A stretch of 64,000 nt of DNA from Gemmatimonadota bacterium (GTDB taxonomy: Bacteria > Gemmatimonadota > Gemmatimonadetes > Gemmatimonadales > GWC2-71-9): positions 1-64,000 of the forward strand of contig QHVB01000027.1 in the NCBI GenBank assembly GCA_003222195.1, given 5' to 3'. Positions 9,434-18,979 of this stretch are shown here, piece after piece. Under the pieces are notes generated by a model. The model saw only the letters and a list, made by a program, of their open reading frames with translations, had not been told where the DNA came from and ran no database searches. Numbering within the stretch: position 1 is the stretch's first letter; each line of letters starts with the position of its first letter. The translations under genes were made by a program, and so were the position numbers.

Positions 9434-10282
9434 TCAGAACTCTAGCGCGTGCAGGTACTCGAAATTCGCGCGCGCGTCCGCGAGATCGCCTGCGGCATCC
9501 TTGGCGGTCTCCTGCTCGACGTATGCCGGTTTCTGCTCGAGCGCCGGCACGGACGCCAAGAACTTCTTGAAATCGAAGATGCCCTTCCCCAATCCGGTGT
9601 CGTGGGAGCGATCGGGCACCGCGTCCTTCAGATGGAAGAGCCAGAAGCGGTCGGGATACTTCTGCAGATACTGCATGGGGTCGCCGCCGCCCACCAGCAT
9701 GTTGCCGACGTCGAGCTGGAGTCGCGTGACGGACGGATCGAGCCGACTGATGAACACATCGAAGGGAATCTGGCCGTCGATCGGCTTCTGGTGATAGGCC
9801 TCGTTGTGGAAGGCGAGCCAGATGCCCCCCCGCCGCGCGACCGCTCCCGCGGCGTTGAAGCGATCGGCCCACTCCCGCCAGTCGTCGAGGGTTCGCTTGG
9901 TCCAGTCCTCGAAGTCAGGCACGACCAGGTACTCGTGACCGAGCACCTTCGCGATCTCGAGGCTACGCTCCCATCCGACGAAGATGGTCTCGGCGGACAT
10001 GTGACACGACGGAGCGCGCAGTCCTTCGTTCTTGAGCGTCGCGGCCACCTGCGCGGGCGTGCGACCGAAGAGATTGAACGACCACAGCAGCTCGACATCG
10101 GTGTAGCCGATCGCCCGCACCGCCGCGAGGGTGCGCTCCGGATTCTCCGCCATCGCGTGCCGGACGGCGTACGTCTCGAGCCCGATGCGATCCAGCTTCT
10201 TCGCCGCGCTCGATGGTGAGCGGGCAAGGAGGCCACCAGCGGCTGCCGCGCCCATCGTCTGTATGAAGTCGCGTCGTTTCAT
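9434..10282 (-). CDS. Tat-exported sugar phosphate isomerase/epimerase-like TIM barrel
   Basis: 282 aa. The Tat signal is [20 protein letters not shown]. The AP-endonuclease-2/xylose-isomerase-like barrel follows ([58 protein letters not shown]). The E, D and H residues at strand ends are those that bind metal in this superfamily. An exported member next to a GMC oxidase fits a lyase or epimerase acting on 3-keto-glycosides rather than on a sugar phosphate; that is inference. The ATG lies seven bases after a TATTTT box and has no Shine-Dalgarno, so it is probably the leaderless first gene of the minus-strand operon. Confidence 0.9.
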   Translation of the reverse strand: MKRRDFIQTMGAAAAGGLLARSPSSAAKKLDRIGLETYAVRHAMAENPERTLAAVRAIGYTDVELLWSFNLFGRTPAQVAATLKNEGLRAPSCHMSAETIFVGWERSLEIAKVLGHEYLVVPDFEDWTKRTLDDWREWADRFNAAGAVARRGGIWLAFHNEAYHQKPIDGQIPFDVFISRLDPSVTRLQLDVGNMLVGGGDPMQYLQKYPDRFWLFHLKDAVPDRSHDTGLGKGIFDFKKFLASVPALEQKPAYVEQETAKDAAGDLADARANFEYLHALEF

Positions 10283-10334
10283 GCCCGGTAAAATACCGGT
10301 CGCTGAACATCTCGGCGAGCGATATGATAGCGGT
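10283..10334. promoter_or_regulatory. Divergent promoter pair with a dyad operator candidate
   Basis: Only 52 bases separate the TIM-barrel and GH20 genes. A perfect dyad CCGGTA-AAA-TACCGG at 10285-10299 overlaps the minus-strand box TATTTT (10290-10295), seven bases from that gene's ATG. The plus-strand box TATGAT (10323-10328) lies six bases before the GH20 ATG. The dyad is well placed to be a repressor operator. The -35 elements are weak. Confidence 0.55.
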
Positions 10335-11963
10335 ATGATCACCCTTCTCGCGTGCGTCGCACTCGTCGCCGGTGTCCAGGACACGGCGCTCTCGGTCATC
10401 CCGCGACCGGTCCACCTGACGCGCGGCAGGGGAACATTCGTCCTCACCGCGCGCACCGCGATCGTTACCGATCGCGCCACGCGGGATATCGGGTATCAAC
10501 TGGCCGACTGGATACGACCGGCGACCGGGTATCGGCTGGCCGTGGGCGCAGCGCCGGAGGCAGGAGCCGAGGCGATTTCAATCCGCATCGATCCCACCCT
10601 GGCGCGGCTCGGCGACGAGGGGTACGGGCTGTCGGTCACGCCGGCCCGGATCGCGATTCGCGCATTCCGGCCCGCTGGCGCATTCTACGCGGTCGAAACG
10701 CTACGGCAGCTCTTGCCGCCGGACATCTTTCGCGCCGCTCCCGTGGCGGGTGTCTCCTGGGTCGTGCCGGCCGTGGAGATCGAGGACTGGCCACGATTTT
10801 CGTGGCGCGGCGCGCACCTCGACGTGTCGCGCTCGTTCATGCCCAAGGAATTCGTCAAGAAATACATCGATCTCCTCGCGCTGCATAAGCTGAACCGCTT
10901 CCACTGGCACCTCACCGACGATCAGGGCTGGCGGATCGAGATCAAGAAGTATCCGCTGCTCACGTCGATTGGAGGGTGGCGCCGCCAGTCGCTCGTCGGA
11001 GTGCAGCGTGCCTATCGCGACACGACGCAATGGGTCTACGACAACATTCCGCACGGCGGGTTCTACACGCAGGACGACGTGCGCGAGATCGTCGCGTACG
11101 CGCAGGCGCGCTTCATCACCGTCGTGCCGGAAATCGAGATGCCTGGGCACGCGCAGGCCGCCATCGCGGCCTATCCCTGGCTCGGCAACACCGGCCAGCA
11201 GCTCGAGGTCCTCACACACTGGGGCGTCGACGCCAACATCCTGAACCCTTCGGACTCGGCCATCCATTTCATGCAGGACGTGTTGACCGAGGTGCTGGCG
11301 CTCTTCCCCAGTCACTGGATTCACACCGGTGGCGACGAGGCCGTCAAAGATCAATGGAAGACGAGCCCGCTGGCGCAGACGCGCATCCGCGAGCTCGGCC
11401 TGCGCGACGAGAACCACCTGCAGAGCTGGATGACCGCGCGGATGAGCGAGTGGCTCGCGGCGCACGGCCGCGCGCTGATCGGCTGGGACGAAATCCTCGA
11501 AGGCGGAACCGAAGGGCTGGCGCCGAATGCGGTGGTGATGTCGTGGCGCGGCATCGATGGCGGCGTCGCGGCGGCGCAGGCCGGCCACGACGTGGTCATG
11601 ACCCCGACGTCGAACACGTATTTCGATTATTACCAGTCACAGGACGCCGCGCGCGAGCCGCTCGCGATCGGCGGCTTCCTGCCGCTCGAGACTGTGTACG
11701 GCTACGAGCCGATCCCGCCGGCGCTCGACTCCCTGCAGGCCAGGCACGTGCTCGGCACACAGGGGCAGATTTGGACCGAGTACCAGCGAACGCCCAAGAA
11801 CGTCGAGTTCATGGTGTTTCCACGGCTGGTGGCGCTGGCCGAAGTGGCGTGGACGCCGCGAGAGCAAAAGAATCTCGCCGACTTCAGCACGCGGCTATCG
11901 AAACACCTCAGTCGGCTGGACGTGCTCGACGTCACCTACCGGCGACCGGCGGGGGGGCCCTAA
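10335..11963 (+). CDS. Beta-N-acetylhexosaminidase, glycoside hydrolase family 20
   Basis: 542 aa. The exported N-terminus is MITLLACVALVAGVQ. A GH20b-like domain comes next (about residues 15-140), then the catalytic TIM barrel with FSWRGAHLDVSRSFM, HLTDDQGWRIEIKKYP, PEIEMPGHAQAAIAAYP and the acid/base pair in HTGGDEA (D334, E335). It removes terminal beta-linked GlcNAc or GalNAc by substrate-assisted catalysis in the periplasm or at the outer surface. The start is the ATG six bases after TATGAT. It is divergent from the TIM-barrel operon and suggests the locus handles amino-sugar-containing glycans. Confidence 0.95.
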   Translation: MITLLACVALVAGVQDTALSVIPRPVHLTRGRGTFVLTARTAIVTDRATRDIGYQLADWIRPATGYRLAVGAAPEAGAEAISIRIDPTLARLGDEGYGLSVTPARIAIRAFRPAGAFYAVETLRQLLPPDIFRAAPVAGVSWVVPAVEIEDWPRFSWRGAHLDVSRSFMPKEFVKKYIDLLALHKLNRFHWHLTDDQGWRIEIKKYPLLTSIGGWRRQSLVGVQRAYRDTTQWVYDNIPHGGFYTQDDVREIVAYAQARFITVVPEIEMPGHAQAAIAAYPWLGNTGQQLEVLTHWGVDANILNPSDSAIHFMQDVLTEVLALFPSHWIHTGGDEAVKDQWKTSPLAQTRIRELGLRDENHLQSWMTARMSEWLAAHGRALIGWDEILEGGTEGLAPNAVVMSWRGIDGGVAAAQAGHDVVMTPTSNTYFDYYQSQDAAREPLAIGGFLPLETVYGYEPIPPALDSLQARHVLGTQGQIWTEYQRTPKNVEFMVFPRLVALAEVAWTPREQKNLADFSTRLSKHLSRLDVLDVTYRRPAGGP

Positions 11964-12853
11964 CCTCCCCGTCTAAAGACGCGAACGTAGTCAACCTGCA
12001 TCGTCGCAGGAAAGATGGCGTCCGACTGCGGGTCGTGATCGAAGTTGCCGCCGACGGCGAGATTGAGAATCACGAAGAACTGCTGATTGTACACCCAATT
12101 GCCGTACTGCTGTACGGCGCTCCGCCCGACGAAGTAATGCAGAACGCTATCGACAAAGAAGCTTATACCGAGGGAGTCCCACTCGACCGCGTAGATATGG
12201 AAGTCGGTCGTGCTCCCCGGGGAGAAGTGCTGCACGTGCACGAACGGCGTATTGCCTGAGTATCCCGGTCCGTGCACCGCCGAGCTCATGGATGTCGTGT
12301 CGCTGCCGTGGTTTTCCATGATGTCGAGCTCGCCACAGGTCGGCCAGCCGACGGTGCCGATGTTTTTGCCCAGCATCCAGAACGCGGGCCACAGTCCCTG
12401 CCCCCGCGCAAGCTTGATGCGTGCTTCGATGCGACCTTGATCGGCGAACATCTTGCCATTTGTGGTGATCTTTGCGGACGTGTAGCGGCATGGCCCGTAG
12501 TAACAGGTGAGACCGGCCGGCGCGACGCGGGCGACGATCTGAAGCTGTCCCTGACCGTTCAGCGCGATGTTCGAAGTGTCGGAGCGGTAATACTCCTTCT
12601 CATTGTTCCCCCACCCACAAACGCCTGGGCATCCGTCGCCGATATCGTAGTGCCACTTGGTGGTATCGATGCCGGCGTCGGCCGGTCCGTCAAATTCGTC
12701 GCTCCAGACCTGAACCCACGGCGGCGGCGGCGGGGGTGGCGGTGGGGGAGGCGGAGGGGCAGGAGGCGGGGAAACGGTCGCGGCGCCCGACGCGCACGCC
12801 AGTGCCGCCCCAACAAGCGCGAAAGCCAGCCTCCGTCTAGAGATGGGCGGCAC
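11960..12853 (-). CDS. Glycoside hydrolase family 16 (beta-glucanase type)
   Basis: About 297 aa. A hydrophobic leader (LAFALVGAALACASG) is followed by a long polyproline linker. The GH16 jelly roll has WSDEFDG, WGNNEKEYYRSD, GRIEARIKLARGQGLWPAFWML and the catalytic signature ELDIMEN (E175, D177, E180). It should cut internal beta-1,3 or mixed beta-glucan bonds. Its stop overlaps the GH20 stop by four bases (convergent). The start is uncertain: no ATG lies before the leader, so I chose the GTG at 12853, which overlaps the SGNH gene end by 17 bases. The Cys in ALACASG could make it a lipoprotein. Confidence 0.85.
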   Translation of the reverse strand: MPPISRRRLAFALVGAALACASGAATVSPPPAPPPPPPPPPPPPPWVQVWSDEFDGPADAGIDTTKWHYDIGDGCPGVCGWGNNEKEYYRSDTSNIALNGQGQLQIVARVAPAGLTCYYGPCRYTSAKITTNGKMFADQGRIEARIKLARGQGLWPAFWMLGKNIGTVGWPTCGELDIMENHGSDTTSMSSAVHGPGYSGNTPFVHVQHFSPGSTTDFHIYAVEWDSLGISFFVDSVLHYFVGRSAVQQYGNWVYNQQFFVILNLAVGGNFDHDPQSDAIFPATMQVDYVRVFRRGG

Positions 12854-13577
12854 GACGCCAGTGCTCGGCGATGACCGCGTGTCCCGCCGGCGTGGGATGC
12901 ACGCCGTCGGCAGCCCAGTACGCGGGCGGCGCGGTGCGGATGCGCTGATCGAAGATCGACTGCAACGGCACGAACGTGGCACGGGCATGCGACGCAACCC
13001 GCGCCGCGGCGGCGCGACGCTGATCGAATTCCGGGAACCAGCGCGCGTCTACCGCTCCGGTGCGGAGCACGAACGGCTCGAGCACGATGACCTGGACGCG
13101 GGGCAGCGCACGGCGCGTGTCGTCGAGCAGCGCCGTGTACTGCTGCTCGTAGTCCTGCACCGTGCCCGTGTAGCCGTGCGTGAGCGTGTGCCAGAAGTCG
13201 TTCACACCGATCAGGATGCTCATGACGTCCGGCTTCAGATCGAGCGTATCGGTGATCCAGCGCTGCTGCAGGTCGGGCACTTTGTTGCCGCTGACGCCGC
13301 GATTGTAGAACTGGAGCTCGCGCGTCGCGCGCTCGGCCAGCACCGCGGAGGCGACCAGCAGGGGGTAGCCGCTCCCGAGCCCGCCTGCCGTGTTCGGCTC
13401 TGTCGCCGTGCGATTGCGGCCGCTGTCGGTGATCGAGTCGCCCTGAAACAGCACCACGGTGCCTTTCTTGGCCGGCCCTTGCGGCGGGTCCGTTATCGCA
13501 CCGATGGGCGCTTGCGAAGCCGCCGCGATGAGCGCGGTCGCTGTGAGAAAATCACGCCGGCTGATGTCGTTCGTCAC
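12837..13577 (-). CDS. SGNH/GDSL-family hydrolase, Tat-exported
   Basis: 246 aa from a GTG with a good GGAGG five bases upstream; the GTG overlaps the permease stop (GTGA). The Tat signal is ISRRDFLTATALIAAASQ. Block I is FQGDSITDSG with nucleophile S48; Asn of GVND is in block III and the D-H pair is in DGVHPTPAGH near the C-terminus. Related enzymes de-esterify polysaccharides (acetyl or acyl groups). With GH20 and GH16 nearby, it probably removes acyl decorations from the target glycan. Confidence 0.88.
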   Translation of the reverse strand: MTNDISRRDFLTATALIAAASQAPIGAITDPPQGPAKKGTVVLFQGDSITDSGRNRTATEPNTAGGLGSGYPLLVASAVLAERATRELQFYNRGVSGNKVPDLQQRWITDTLDLKPDVMSILIGVNDFWHTLTHGYTGTVQDYEQQYTALLDDTRRALPRVQVIVLEPFVLRTGAVDARWFPEFDQRRAAAARVASHARATFVPLQSIFDQRIRTAPPAYWAADGVHPTPAGHAVIAEHWRRAAHL

Positions 13578-14947
13578 GATACCTCCGGAACTCGAGCTTC
13601 GAACGGCCAGGTCCTTCCCCGCCACGACCAGGCCGCAAAACAGAGAACTCCGAGCAGCAGCGCACCCAAGCCGAACGCGATGACCGTGGTCGGTGTAGTG
13701 GCAAAAATGAAGATCCAACCGAGAAGCGCAACCAGGCTCGGCAACGGATACAGCCACATGCGATAGGGCCGCGGCATGTCGGGCGCCCGCCGCCGCAGCA
13801 ACGTGACGGCGCCGATCTGCCCGATGAACTGTACCAGAATACGCATCGTGATGAGCGCGTCGATCACGGTGCCGAGGGACACGAACCCCGCGAGAATGGC
13901 GATGACGCCCAGCACGACGAGCGAGACGTACGGGAATCCCTGCGATGGATGCAGGCGGGCGAACACCTGAAAGAAGTAGCCGTCTCGGGCCGCCGCATAC
14001 GGCACACGCGAGTACCCCAGGAGCAGCGCGAAGACGGAGCCAAACGCGGTCCACAGGATCATCGCGGTGAAGACCGTCGCGACCTTCCCGCCGTAGATCC
14101 GCTCCATGAAGATCGAAACGACGAAATTGGACTGGGGATGCGATGCGGCGGGAACGAACTCGCGCCACGGCACGACCCCGATGATCGAGAAATTGATGGC
14201 GACGTAGATCAGCGCGACAAGAGCGGTGCTCAGCAGGATCGACCGCGGGATCACGCGACCGGGATTCTGCACTTCGTCGCCGATGTAGCAGACATCGTAA
14301 TAGCCGAGGTAGTCGTACACGCCAATCCGCGACGCCGCCCCCAGTCCCAGCAAGAAGCCGAGGGAGAAGGTGAACGCACCGGGCGGGAAGTCGAACGCGA
14401 CACGCGGGTCGAAGTGCAGCGCGCCGGTCACGATCACGACGACGACCGTGAGAATCGTGCCGACCCAGAGCGTCAGCGTGATCGCGGCGATGGAGGTGAT
14501 GCGCCGATACAGCAAGACGATATTGACGAGGCCGATTGCCGCGACGACGAGGATCATCTGCCGAGCGGTGATGCCTTTCCAGATGTAGCCGAGGTACTGC
14601 GAGAAGCCGATGTAGCCAGACGCGATTTCGAGCGGGCCGCTCAGCACGAATTGCCAGACGAACAGGAAGCCCATCAGGCGTCCGATCTTCGCGGCGCCAT
14701 AGCCGTGGCGCAGATAGCCGAATGAGCCCCCGGAGCCGGGCAAGGCCGCGCCCAGCTCGCTCCAGACCATGCCGTCGCAGAAGACCACGATGAGGGCCAC
14801 GGCCCAGCCGAGCATCGCCTGTGGGCCGCCGAGCGCGGACATGAGTAGCGGGATCGTGATGAAGGGTCCGATCCCGATCATGTTCGTCATGTTGAGCGCC
14901 GTGGCGTGCAGCAGGCCGAAACGGCGGACCAACGAGGGGGGCGTCAC
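13574..14947 (-). CDS. APC-superfamily amino acid/polyamine permease
   Basis: About 457 aa with around 12 hydrophobic segments. The first helix has NMIGIGPFITIPLLMSALGGP, the unwound motif of APC transporters; a later segment reads YDVCYIGDEVQNPGRVIPRS, matching the family's GEVKNPRRTIPRS-type loop. It moves an amino acid or amine across the inner membrane, substrate unknown. I chose the GTG at 14947, which follows the stop of the broken HhH-GPD frame; an in-frame upstream ATG at 15019 would add residues that look like shadow sequence. Confidence 0.85.
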   Translation of the reverse strand: MTPPSLVRRFGLLHATALNMTNMIGIGPFITIPLLMSALGGPQAMLGWAVALIVVFCDGMVWSELGAALPGSGGSFGYLRHGYGAAKIGRLMGFLFVWQFVLSGPLEIASGYIGFSQYLGYIWKGITARQMILVVAAIGLVNIVLLYRRITSIAAITLTLWVGTILTVVVVIVTGALHFDPRVAFDFPPGAFTFSLGFLLGLGAASRIGVYDYLGYYDVCYIGDEVQNPGRVIPRSILLSTALVALIYVAINFSIIGVVPWREFVPAASHPQSNFVVSIFMERIYGGKVATVFTAMILWTAFGSVFALLLGYSRVPYAAARDGYFFQVFARLHPSQGFPYVSLVVLGVIAILAGFVSLGTVIDALITMRILVQFIGQIGAVTLLRRRAPDMPRPYRMWLYPLPSLVALLGWIFIFATTPTTVIAFGLGALLLGVLCFAAWSWRGRTWPFEARVPEVS

Positions 14948-14949
14948 CC

Positions 14950-15126
14950 CTAACGCCAGAACCGGATCACCACGAACACCACGAGCGTGTCGGGCACCAA
15001 GTAACCGACCTGCTCCCACAGGATAAGATGAAAGGGATCTCGACTGACAGGCGGAGCCGGCTTGCCATACCGCCGCCGCAGCGCCGTGACTACCGGACGC
15101 AGCGAGGCATAGCGGGCTGCTTTCAT
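14950..15126 (-). pseudogene. Truncated HhH-GPD (endonuclease III-like) DNA glycosylase, 5' fragment
   Basis: A 58-aa frame begins at an ATG overlapping the GNAT stop (ATGA) and reads MKAARYASLRPVV... then DPFHLILWEQVGYLVPD. This resembles the N-terminus of bacterial HhH-GPD base-excision-repair proteins. After that the frame changes to a short unrelated hydrophobic tail (TLVVFVVIRFWR) and stops. Full-length family members have roughly 200 residues with a helix-hairpin-helix and catalytic Lys/Asp, none of which is present here in any frame. The 3' part seems to have been lost or displaced at about 14,998. Family assignment rests on a short stretch. Confidence 0.55.
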
Positions 15127-15716
15127 TTGTGGCGTTGGAGCCGCAGCTCGAGATGGCGCCGCACGTCCGGCCACTCAGCCGCGAGAATACTGTACATCAC
15201 GACGTCGCGCGCGCTGCCGTCGCGGCGGATGCCGAAGTGCCGGATCACGCCGTCCTTCTTCGCGCCGAGCGCTTCGATGGCCCGCTGCGACCGGAAGTTG
15301 AAGTTGTCCGTCCGCAGGCCCACCACCTTGCAACCCAGCGTGTCGAACGCGTGACCCAGGAGCACCAGCTTGCACGTGGTGTTGACGTGCGTGCGCTGGC
15401 GACTGCGCCCGTACCACGTATGGCCGATTTCCAATCGATCGATCGCGGGCGCGATGTCGTGATAGCGCGTCGACCCGATGATGTCGCCGCTCGGTACATC
15501 GCGAACGATCCACGGCAGCATGTGCCCGTCGCGCTGGCCCTGCAATGCATCGGCAACGTACGTCCGCATCCCTTCGGGCGGCGGCACTGCCACGAACCAC
15601 AACTCCCACAGCCGCCCGTCACTTGCGGCCGCCACCAGCGCATCGCGATGCGATTCGGTCAACGGTTCGAGGCGTATGCCGTGACCCTCGAGCACGACCG
15701 GTTGCGGAGTAATCAC
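15123..15716 (-). CDS. GNAT-family N-acetyltransferase
   Basis: 197 aa from a GTG at 15716 (no ATG nearby). VLEGHGIRLEPLTESHRDAL is the RimJ/RimL-type start; GSTRYHDIAPAIDRLEIGHTWYG and NTTCKLVLLGHAFDTLGCKVVGLRTD form the core; FRSQRAIEALGAKKDGVIR is motif B. Proteins of this shape include predicted ribosomal-protein or small-molecule acetyltransferases. It ends in an ATGA overlap with the broken HhH-GPD frame. Start choice is moderate. Confidence 0.82.
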   Translation of the reverse strand: MITPQPVVLEGHGIRLEPLTESHRDALVAAASDGRLWELWFVAVPPPEGMRTYVADALQGQRDGHMLPWIVRDVPSGDIIGSTRYHDIAPAIDRLEIGHTWYGRSRQRTHVNTTCKLVLLGHAFDTLGCKVVGLRTDNFNFRSQRAIEALGAKKDGVIRHFGIRRDGSARDVVMYSILAAEWPDVRRHLELRLQRHK

Positions 15717-15726
15717 GGCAAGGAAG

Positions 15727-15903
15727 CTACACCGGCCTAGCGTGAGGGGGCGACATAATCCTGCGCGGCCACAGTACCATAGAGTCGTTGCGCGCCGCCA
15801 CGACATCCGATCCCGCAACGACCGAGTTCAGGACCGCCGTGCGGTCCAACATCTGATCGTTCTCGGTGGAGACAAAGCCGTCGGCCAAGAGCCGCTCGAA
15901 CAC
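15727..15903 (-). CDS. Small unidentified ORF (58 aa)
   Basis: A frame from a GTG at 15903 (MFERLLADGFVSTENDQML...) to a TAG at 15727, with strong GC3 bias and even composition, so it looks coding. It is in the same frame as YjbQ and begins 15 bases after its stop. No family is recognised. It may be a real small protein or the remains of a longer gene; in-frame codons directly after the YjbQ stop (TRDRVV) also look coding, which favours a remnant. Confidence 0.3.
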   Translation of the reverse strand: MFERLLADGFVSTENDQMLDRTAVLNSVVAGSDVVAARNDSMVLWPRRIMSPPHARPV

Positions 15904-15918
15904 GACGCGGTCGCGCGT

Positions 15919-16338
15919 TCACTCCCCCAGAACTTTGATGATGACCCGTTTCTTGCGCTGTCCGTCCCACTCGCCATAAAAGACGCGCTGCCACGGCCCG
16001 AAGTCGAGCTTTCCCGCCGTGATCGGCACGATGACCTCATGCCCGATAGTGAGGCTCCGCAAATGCGCGGCGGCGTTGTCTTCGCCGGTCTCGTTGTGCC
16101 GGTACCGCGGCGGATCCCACGGCGCGATCGTCCCTTCGAGCCACTTCAGGATGTCGTCCCACAACCCGGACTCGTGATCGTTCACGAAGACTGAAGCCGA
16201 GATGTGCATCGCGCTCACGAGGACCAACCCCTCACGGACCTCGCTCGCCTCGACCTGTTTTGAAACCTCGTCGGTGATATCGATGATCTCCTGACGCCGC
16301 TTCGTGTTGAACCAGAGATAGTGGGTGCGCGCCTTCAT
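15919..16338 (-). CDS. YjbQ/UPF0047 family protein (secondary thiamine-phosphate synthase type)
   Basis: 139 aa, the usual length. The family signature is clear: [21 protein letters not shown], a conserved [35 protein letters not shown], and [24 protein letters not shown]. coli YjbQ can replace ThiE weakly; its normal role is unclear. I chose the ATG at 16338 because GGGGGA lies just upstream. It is divergent from the sensor kinase. Confidence 0.9.
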   Translation of the reverse strand: MKARTHYLWFNTKRRQEIIDITDEVSKQVEASEVREGLVLVSAMHISASVFVNDHESGLWDDILKWLEGTIAPWDPPRYRHNETGEDNAAAHLRSLTIGHEVIVPITAGKLDFGPWQRVFYGEWDGQRKKRVIIKVLGE

Positions 16339-16378
16339 CAATCCCCCGTGTCGAATTGTCACAGCCAAACCGACTCCC

Positions 16379-16394
16379 TAAATTGGCCCCAAAT
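16379..16394 (+). promoter_or_regulatory. TAAATT box upstream of the sensor kinase
   Basis: TAAATT at 16379-16384 lies ten bases before the ATG at 16395, and no Shine-Dalgarno is visible. This fits the near-leaderless start pattern seen at several operons in this window. Confidence 0.4.
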
Positions 16395-17593
16395 ATGGCT
16401 CTGCCCTTCAGGCGGCGAATCTTCGTCGTCCTCGTTGTCATGACCGTGGTGCCGACGGTTCTCGCAGTTGCCGGCTGGGTGCTGTCGGTCCGGCGGCTGC
16501 TCCCCGCCGCCGGAGCGCGGGCTTCGACTGAGCGCGTCGCCTCCACGGCGCGCATGCTGCTCGACGGCGTGGACACGCTGCACCTCACGCTCCGCGAGCG
16601 TGCGCTGCTCCGTCACCACTTGAACGAAGTGTCGGCGTCCGTCAGCCTCGCCCGTCGCGCGGAAACGTTCCTGCGCTATTACACGGCCGGCTTCGCGGTG
16701 GTGATCGTCCTGCTCGGTGCTGGCGTCCTGTACGCGTCGGTGAACGTGGCCGGCCACCTGTCCCGCCAGCTCTCCCGTCCGATCGATGAGCTGGTCGGAT
16801 GGACCCAGCTCATCCGTCGCCACGAGCCGCTACCAACCGGGCTTGCGACCCGCGGGGCGCCGGAGTTCGAGGCGCTGCGGCAGGCGCTGCGTGAGCTGGC
16901 CGCAGCGTTGGACGCGGCCCGCGAGCGCGAGCTCGAGGCCGAGCGTCTGCGCGCGTTCCGCGAAGTGGCGCGGCGCGTGGCCCACGAGATCAAGAATCCA
17001 TTGACGTCGATGCGGATCGCGGTGGATCAGATGCGGCGGACCGTCGGTCCCTTGGACAGCCGGACGGAAATTGCGGTCCAGGTTCTCGAGGCCGAGACCG
17101 ACCGGCTCGAGCGGCTCGCGAAAGAGTTCTCCGAGTTCGGCCGACTGCCCGAGGGACCGCAAAGCGAAGTCGATCTGCCCGAGCTGCTCGAAGAGCTGGG
17201 GCGCACAGGCGTTCCGGAAGGAGTCCGGGTCACCGTGTACGCGAACGGCGGGCCGCGCTCGCTGCTGGGCCATTACGAACCACTGCGGCGGGCGTTCGCC
17301 AATCTGTATCGCAACGCCGCTGAGGCGATGAAAGGCCGGGGGGCAATCGACGTGACGGTCACGGGAGACGGCGCCGGCCTGGCGATCACGATCGCCGATC
17401 ACGGGCCCGGCATCCCCGCCGAGCTGCGGCTGCGCGTCTTCGAGCCGTACTTCACGACGAAAGACGACGGCACCGGCCTCGGCCTCGCCCTCGTGCGCGT
17501 CACGCTCGAAGCTCACCGCGGCACGATCTCCGTGAGCGAGACGCCAGGTGGCGGCGCCACATTCGCGATCGTCTTTCCGCCGGCGGGGACGTC

Positions 17594-17597
<4 letters not shown>
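16395..17597 (+). CDS. NtrY-like sensor histidine kinase
   Basis: 400 aa. TM1 is at about 8-30 and TM2 at about 90-112, flanking a short periplasmic loop; then comes a HAMP-like linker and the HisKA H-box FREVARRVAHEIKNPLTSM. The HATPase_c domain has the N-box NLYRNAAEAM, the G1 box DHGPGIP and the G2 box GTGLGLALV. It phosphorylates the sigma-54 regulator whose gene overlaps its stop (ATGA). The periplasmic loop is short, so the signal may be membrane-related rather than a soluble ligand. Confidence 0.92.

Positions 17598-18975
<1,378 letters not shown>

Positions 18976-18979
<4 letters not shown>

Noticed and set aside
12720-12770. G/C-rich triplet run in the GH16 gene as a non-coding repeat
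   Set aside because: It is read in frame as a polyproline linker typical of secreted glycosidases.
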